Source of the DNA: Paenibacillus lemnae
Lineage (GTDB): Bacteria; Bacillota; Bacilli; Paenibacillales; Paenibacillaceae
NCBI RefSeq assembly: GCF_012933385.1
Contig: NZ_JABBPN010000003.1
Location: 310,001 to 374,000, forward strand
Length of the DNA stretch: 64,000 nt
Direction of reading: 5' to 3'
The position numbers were made by a program, and so were the translations under genes. Below the pieces are notes generated by a model. The model ran no database searches, was not told where the DNA came from, and saw only the letters and a list, made by a program, of their open reading frames with translations. Of this stretch, positions 60,363 through 64,000 are shown in pieces. Each line of letters begins with the position of its first letter. The stretch's first letter is position 1.

Positions 60363-62441
60363 ATGCTGCAATCCTTGGAAGCGATACAACATTTTCGGCA
60401 GAATGAACAAAACGCGGCTTCAGCGTATCACTGGCTGAGACTTTTGGTCTCGGCGGAAGAGCGAATCGTAAATTTGGAACGGATTGCTTCGTTGGGTGAG
60501 CTGGCAAAGGCGAATCCCGTACTGGATTATGTTGAGAAAACACTGGTCATTCTAAATACTTTACCGGTCTCATTCTGGGTCCGGGAGCTGCTGGAGGAAA
60601 CACTGATCTGGTCCGAAACCGCCAAAGGCGGTACCATACGGGAGCGGATGTCCTGGCAGGCTTCCGGGATCAATCTTTTTGTTCATAATGAGGGCTCTGC
60701 TGAGCTGTATCGAATCCATACCGGGCATGCCGGCGAGCCGATGAGCATACGTGAAAATATTATACACACCCTGATCCGGACGCACGGGCTTATTGGCCAG
60801 TATATCCGGGGTGAGGTGGTCTTTGCAGAAAATGAGCCGCTGACAGCACTGGTCCGTGAAGGTCTGATGACAAGCGATGAGCTGATTTCTGTGCTCCTTC
60901 CGCTGAACCAATGTATTATCGGCGGGATTTCACAGTCCTTATGGGAATCCGTGAAGGAGGAAGCGGCTGACGTTATTCATGCAGTAGCATGGGATCAGAA
61001 ATATGAGGAAGAGGGCATTGTGCAGCGCCTGACCCGATTGAGGGAAGGAAGCATACGCCGGGGCGAGGACTTCAGCCGCCAGCTTTCAGAGATGCGGCAG
61101 GTTATTCCTATAGAGAGCGTATTAGCACCCTTGTCTGACAAAACGTTGTGGTTCGTGGAAGCTGCACTGCAGGATTTTTCAGCAGAGGAGTTCATCAAGG
61201 TGCTTTTGCTTAGTATTAGCAGCAGGGATTCGGTTCGGCATTTGAGCTTTGAGCGGCTCATGAATGATATGTATTACGACTTTAAAGGAGTCAAGAAACT
61301 GAATGTTTATAAAAAACGGATGATTGAAGCCTATCTCCGTGAAGTATCACTGAATGAGTGTGTAGAGGGAACAGCAGCCCCGAATCCGCACTTACACTTT
61401 TCTCTGGATCAAAAAGAAGGATTGCATGATACCGTCTTTTTTACGTTTGCCTTTTCACCGGCCGCAGAGAAGCTTATACAGTTCTGTATTGAAGCTGAAA
61501 AGTCGCCGCTTTACGAGAAGGCCGTTCTTATGTTGTTTGATCTGTTTGGCCTGCGGCGGGATGCTTATGACCGCTTTCATAATGAAGAGAATTATTTGAA
61601 CGACATGAACGGCTCGGGTGACTATAAGGCAGTCCTCCTGCAGTACGTTACAGGGAACACCGTGATAGATATTGGACCTGGCGGCGGGATTTTGCTGGAT
61701 TTGCTGGAAGAACGACTGCCAGAAGTCGAGGTTGTCGGAATTGATATCTCATTGAATGTAATTGAAGCCCTGGAGAAGCGAAAACGGCTGGAGGGACGCC
61801 GCTGGAACGTGATGCAGGGAGACGCGCTGAACCTAAAATCCTATGTGGAGCAGGGAAGTGTGGATACCATCATTTTTTCTTCGATACTGCATGAATTGTA
61901 CTCCTACATTGAATATGAAGGATCTCGGTTTAATCCGGCAACGATTGAAGCCGGTCTCGTTAGTGCCTATGAGGTACTGGCCCCGGGCGGAAGAATCGTT
62001 ATTCGTGACGGCATTATGACAGAACCCAAGGAGCAGATAAGACATATCACGTTTTTGGAAGACGGCGGAATGGATTGGTTGATCCGGTATGCGGAGGATT
62101 TTAAAGGGAGAAAGATCCGATATGAACAGATCGGGGACCAGAAAGCGGCCATGCCGGTTAATGATGCGATGGAATTCCTGTACACCTACACCTGGGGAGA
62201 AGAAGCGTATGTGCATGAAGTGCAGGAACAGTTTGGTTATTTTACCCCATCACAATTTCACAAGGTCATTGGACAATGTCTGGGGAGTGAAGCCAACATT
62301 CTGGTGAGCCGCCATTATCTGCAGGAGGGGTATAGTGAAGCGCTGGCCGGGAGGGTTGAAGTCACGGATGAGCACGGGTATCCAGCAGACCTGCCGGACA
62401 GTACCTGCTTGATCGTCATTGAGAAGCCATTTATCTCATAA
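60363..62441 (+). CDS. Large SAM-dependent methyltransferase with unknown N-terminal region
   Basis: A 692-residue cytoplasmic protein. A class I methyltransferase domain occupies about 390-640: motif I VIDIGPGGGILLDLLEERLP (about 433-452), the acidic end of strand 2 VVGIDIS, VMQGDALNL, the motif IV region VDTIIFSSILHELYSYIEYE, and APGGRIVIRDG. The first 380 residues are helical, rich in charged residues, and match no domain that I recognise. The target of methylation is unknown. ATG 60363 follows AAGGGGAG by about 10 bases; GTG 60351 overlaps that site. No operon partner. Confidence 0.8.
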   Translation: MLQSLEAIQHFRQNEQNAASAYHWLRLLVSAEERIVNLERIASLGELAKANPVLDYVEKTLVILNTLPVSFWVRELLEETLIWSETAKGGTIRERMSWQASGINLFVHNEGSAELYRIHTGHAGEPMSIRENIIHTLIRTHGLIGQYIRGEVVFAENEPLTALVREGLMTSDELISVLLPLNQCIIGGISQSLWESVKEEAADVIHAVAWDQKYEEEGIVQRLTRLREGSIRRGEDFSRQLSEMRQVIPIESVLAPLSDKTLWFVEAALQDFSAEEFIKVLLLSISSRDSVRHLSFERLMNDMYYDFKGVKKLNVYKKRMIEAYLREVSLNECVEGTAAPNPHLHFSLDQKEGLHDTVFFTFAFSPAAEKLIQFCIEAEKSPLYEKAVLMLFDLFGLRRDAYDRFHNEENYLNDMNGSGDYKAVLLQYVTGNTVIDIGPGGGILLDLLEERLPEVEVVGIDISLNVIEALEKRKRLEGRRWNVMQGDALNLKSYVEQGSVDTIIFSSILHELYSYIEYEGSRFNPATIEAGLVSAYEVLAPGGRIVIRDGIMTEPKEQIRHITFLEDGGMDWLIRYAEDFKGRKIRYEQIGDQKAAMPVNDAMEFLYTYTWGEEAYVHEVQEQFGYFTPSQFHKVIGQCLGSEANILVSRHYLQEGYSEALAGRVEVTDEHGYPADLPDSTCLIVIEKPFIS

Positions 62442-62446
62442 AAATA

Positions 62447-62485
62447 AACCCCGTTTACGGATGTTCAGTCCGTGAACGGGGTTTT
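62447..62485. terminator. Bidirectional terminator between the methyltransferase and cyclophilin genes
   Basis: AACCCCGTTTACGGA (62447-62461) pairs with TCCGTGAACGGGGTT (62469-62483) with one G-T pair, followed by T on plus and by TTTATTTT on minus. Confidence 0.85.
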
Positions 62486-62513
62486 CCGGTTTGGTTTGGA
62501 GGGTGAAGATCAG

Positions 62514-63221
62514 TTACTCTTTTACTGGCTCCGGATACTCTATGCCCAATGTGTCTACGGTCACCTTCTTCAAGGTTGGCATTGGATTAAAGGGACGGTA
62601 GGTCTTGGTTGCTACTGGCAAGGCCGCGATCTCATCAACGACCTCCATGCCTTCTGTTACTTTCCCGAATGCAGCATAGTCCGTGTCCAGATGGGGCGAA
62701 TCCCCATGCACGATGAAAAACTGAGATCCCGCAGAGTTGGGGTCACCCGTTCTCGCCATCGACAAGACGCCGCGGGTATGCTCCAGATCATTGGCAAAGC
62801 CATTGGATGTAAACTCACCGGCAATGCTGTAGCCAGGTCCGCCTGCTCCTGTGCCTTGAGGGTCTCCCCCTTGGATCATAAATCCTGACATGACCCGATG
62901 AAAGACAAGGCCATCATAGAAGCCGCTCTCGATTAAGGAAATGAAATTATTAACCGTATTGGGAGCCATTTCAGGATACAGCTCTGCCTTGATGATTTTG
63001 CCATTGTCCATCTCCATGGTTACGACAGGATGGCTGGCTTCTGGATCCGGTACATTTTTTGCGGGCTCCTCGGGTTTTGTCTGCTCGGCAGGAGCGGGTG
63101 CAGGTGCAGCGCCGTTTGTACCGCCGCTGTTTCGGGTTGCATCGTTACCGCAGGCCCCCAGCACGAAAACCAGAATCAGAATCATCATCCAGGCCGTGCC
63201 GCGTTGAATATAATCTCGCAT
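62514..63221 (-). CDS. Cyclophilin-type peptidyl-prolyl isomerase lipoprotein
   Basis: A 235-residue exported foldase. The signal peptide ends in lipobox LGAC (Cys near 24), followed by an Ala/Pro/Glu linker (25-65) and a cyclophilin domain with the active-site stretch LVFHRVMSGFMIQGGDPQGT (catalytic Arg in FHRV), GVLSMARTGDPNSAGSQFFI and FGKVTEGMEVVDEI. It should assist folding of secreted proteins at the outer face of the membrane. AGGGGGA lies 11 bases before the ATG. Confidence 0.95.
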   Translation of the reverse strand: MRDYIQRGTAWMMILILVFVLGACGNDATRNSGGTNGAAPAPAPAEQTKPEEPAKNVPDPEASHPVVTMEMDNGKIIKAELYPEMAPNTVNNFISLIESGFYDGLVFHRVMSGFMIQGGDPQGTGAGGPGYSIAGEFTSNGFANDLEHTRGVLSMARTGDPNSAGSQFFIVHGDSPHLDTDYAAFGKVTEGMEVVDEIAALPVATKTYRPFNPMPTLKKVTVDTLGIEYPEPVKE

Positions 63222-63297
63222 TATTAGGACTTCCCCCTCATGTGATATGTCCTGATTTTATCACATTTAGGAGGGACAATGGTATCTCGGCAGCGGC

Positions 63298-63501
63298 TCA
63301 GGAATGGCCGGTGCCGTCTTCTCCGTCATCCGCTTCAGGTTTATCCTCATGGTTCCGGGTGCCGTCCGGGTATTCATGCTCCATTCCTTCCGGGAGGGGC
63401 GTGCCATCCGGGTAGGAATCTTCTGCAAACAGGCCGGACTCTTTATTGATGTCCCTTTCATTTACGAGGGAATGCTCACGTTTTGGGTCAGGTTTTTTCA
63501 T
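63298..63501 (-). CDS. Small acidic hydrophilic protein, 67 residues, unknown
   Basis: Not recognised. It is rich in Glu, Asp, Pro, Gly and Lys with no hydrophobic segment (KKPDPKREHSLVNERDINKE at the start, then YPDGTPLPEGMEHEYPDGTR), including a near-duplicate YPDGT element. It is probably unstructured. AAGGAGG lies 7 bases before the ATG, which supports expression. A short intergenic gap separates it from the cyclophilin gene on the same strand. Confidence 0.55.
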   Translation of the reverse strand: MKKPDPKREHSLVNERDINKESGLFAEDSYPDGTPLPEGMEHEYPDGTRNHEDKPEADDGEDGTGHS

Positions 63502-63644
63502 AATCGAATCCTCCTTATTATGGCGTTGTTTTCATTCTTACCCGATATAGTGGACTCGAATCAACGGATTATGGAGCAGGGATAGGGGTATTAATAGATG
63601 TAAGCGGTCTAAGCGTAGACTCTATGAAAAGGGAGGAGTGTATT

Positions 63645-64000
63645 ATGGCAGATTCAAAAATGCATGATGATAAGCCTGACGTGCTAAAACGCAATATGTT
63701 ATCCGGCATTTTATTCGGAGTAGGCCTTGTCGCTTTTCTAGATGAAATGGTGTTTCACCAGCTTCTGCACTGGCATCATTTTTATGATCAATCAACAACC
63801 GAAGCCGGTCTTGTGTCCGATGGTTTTTTTCACGCATTCAGCTGGCTGGCAACGATCGGCGGGCTTTTTCTGTTTGCTGATCTTCGCCGCAGGAATATAT
63901 TCCAGCGTCAAGCCTGGTGGGGGGCCGTACTTCTGGGAAGCGGCTTGTTCCAGCTGTATGATGGGACGATTCAGCATAAATGGATGCGGATCCACCAGAT
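63645..64000 (+). CDS. DUF2243 membrane protein (partial, runs off the window)
   Basis: The first 118 codons are visible. Family signature: an N-terminal hydrophobic segment NMLSGILFGVGLVAFLDEMV followed by FHQLLHWHHFYDQSTTE, then GLVSDGFFHAFSWLATIGGL and a DLRRR loop. The paired histidines in helix one and the HxF motif suggest metal or heme contact, but no function is established. Homologues often stand next to a CtaG-like cytochrome oxidase assembly gene. GGGAGGAG lies about 7 bases before the ATG. The stop is outside the window. Confidence 0.85.
   Translation, partial: MADSKMHDDKPDVLKRNMLSGILFGVGLVAFLDEMVFHQLLHWHHFYDQSTTEAGLVSDGFFHAFSWLATIGGLFLFADLRRRNIFQRQAWWGAVLLGSGLFQLYDGTIQHKWMRIHQ

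Overview
The window looks like a piece of a Bacillales chromosome, most probably Paenibacillus. The case rests on moderate GC, strong AGGAGG-type ribosome binding sites, frequent TTG and GTG starts, and a gene set typical of that group: SLH-domain and DUF11 surface proteins, a KinB-like kinase, DUF3221, YpsA and DUF4385 proteins, many glycoside hydrolases, and menaquinone synthesis by the futalosine route. The species call is inference. I saw no tRNA, rRNA, insertion sequence, prophage or CRISPR array.

Layout. 0-9 kb: tail of a sigma-70-like gene, chorismate synthase (aroC) divergent from a LysR-AraC pair, an internally deleted CPBP protease remnant, a thioredoxin, an FMN riboswitch driving an EamA transporter, a GH29 fucosidase and a diguanylate cyclase. 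9-21 kb: small lipoproteins and membrane proteins, a heterodimeric ABC exporter, two five-bladed-propeller glycosidases, a 52-bp tandem repeat array, two small envelope genes with matching ECF-type promoters, and an ABC-2 exporter operon. 21-31 kb: hairpin repeats, a 1284-residue DUF11 protein, a TPR protein, a KinB-like kinase and an ECF sigma/anti-sigma pair. 31-38 kb: a CE7 esterase, an MpsC-family protein, and an uptake operon (ABC ATPase, permease, NMT1-like binding protein, isochorismatase-fold hydrolase, MFS). 37.8-45.5 kb: a ComP/ComA-like two-component system directly upstream of an MCP-CheW-CheA-CheB operon. 45.5-64 kb: AraC plus GH4 glycosidase, alanine dehydrogenase, YpsA, lipoprotein, Mug glycosylase, MqnB-MqnD, SLH protein, CwlK-like peptidase, MBL hydrolase, PatB-like lyase with an AEC carrier, SDR, a large methyltransferase of unknown role, a cyclophilin lipoprotein and the start of a DUF2243 gene.

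The most interesting units are: (1) the ComP/ComA-like pair next to a reduced chemosensory operon whose upstream region carries a ComA-box-like dyad, suggesting a local signalling circuit; (2) the matching ECF-type promoters before two small antisense-strand envelope genes; (3) the 52-bp palindromic tandem array; (4) the FMN riboswitch/EamA pair, which predicts a flavin transporter; (5) a strong internal start at the domain boundary of the AraC-GyrI gene.
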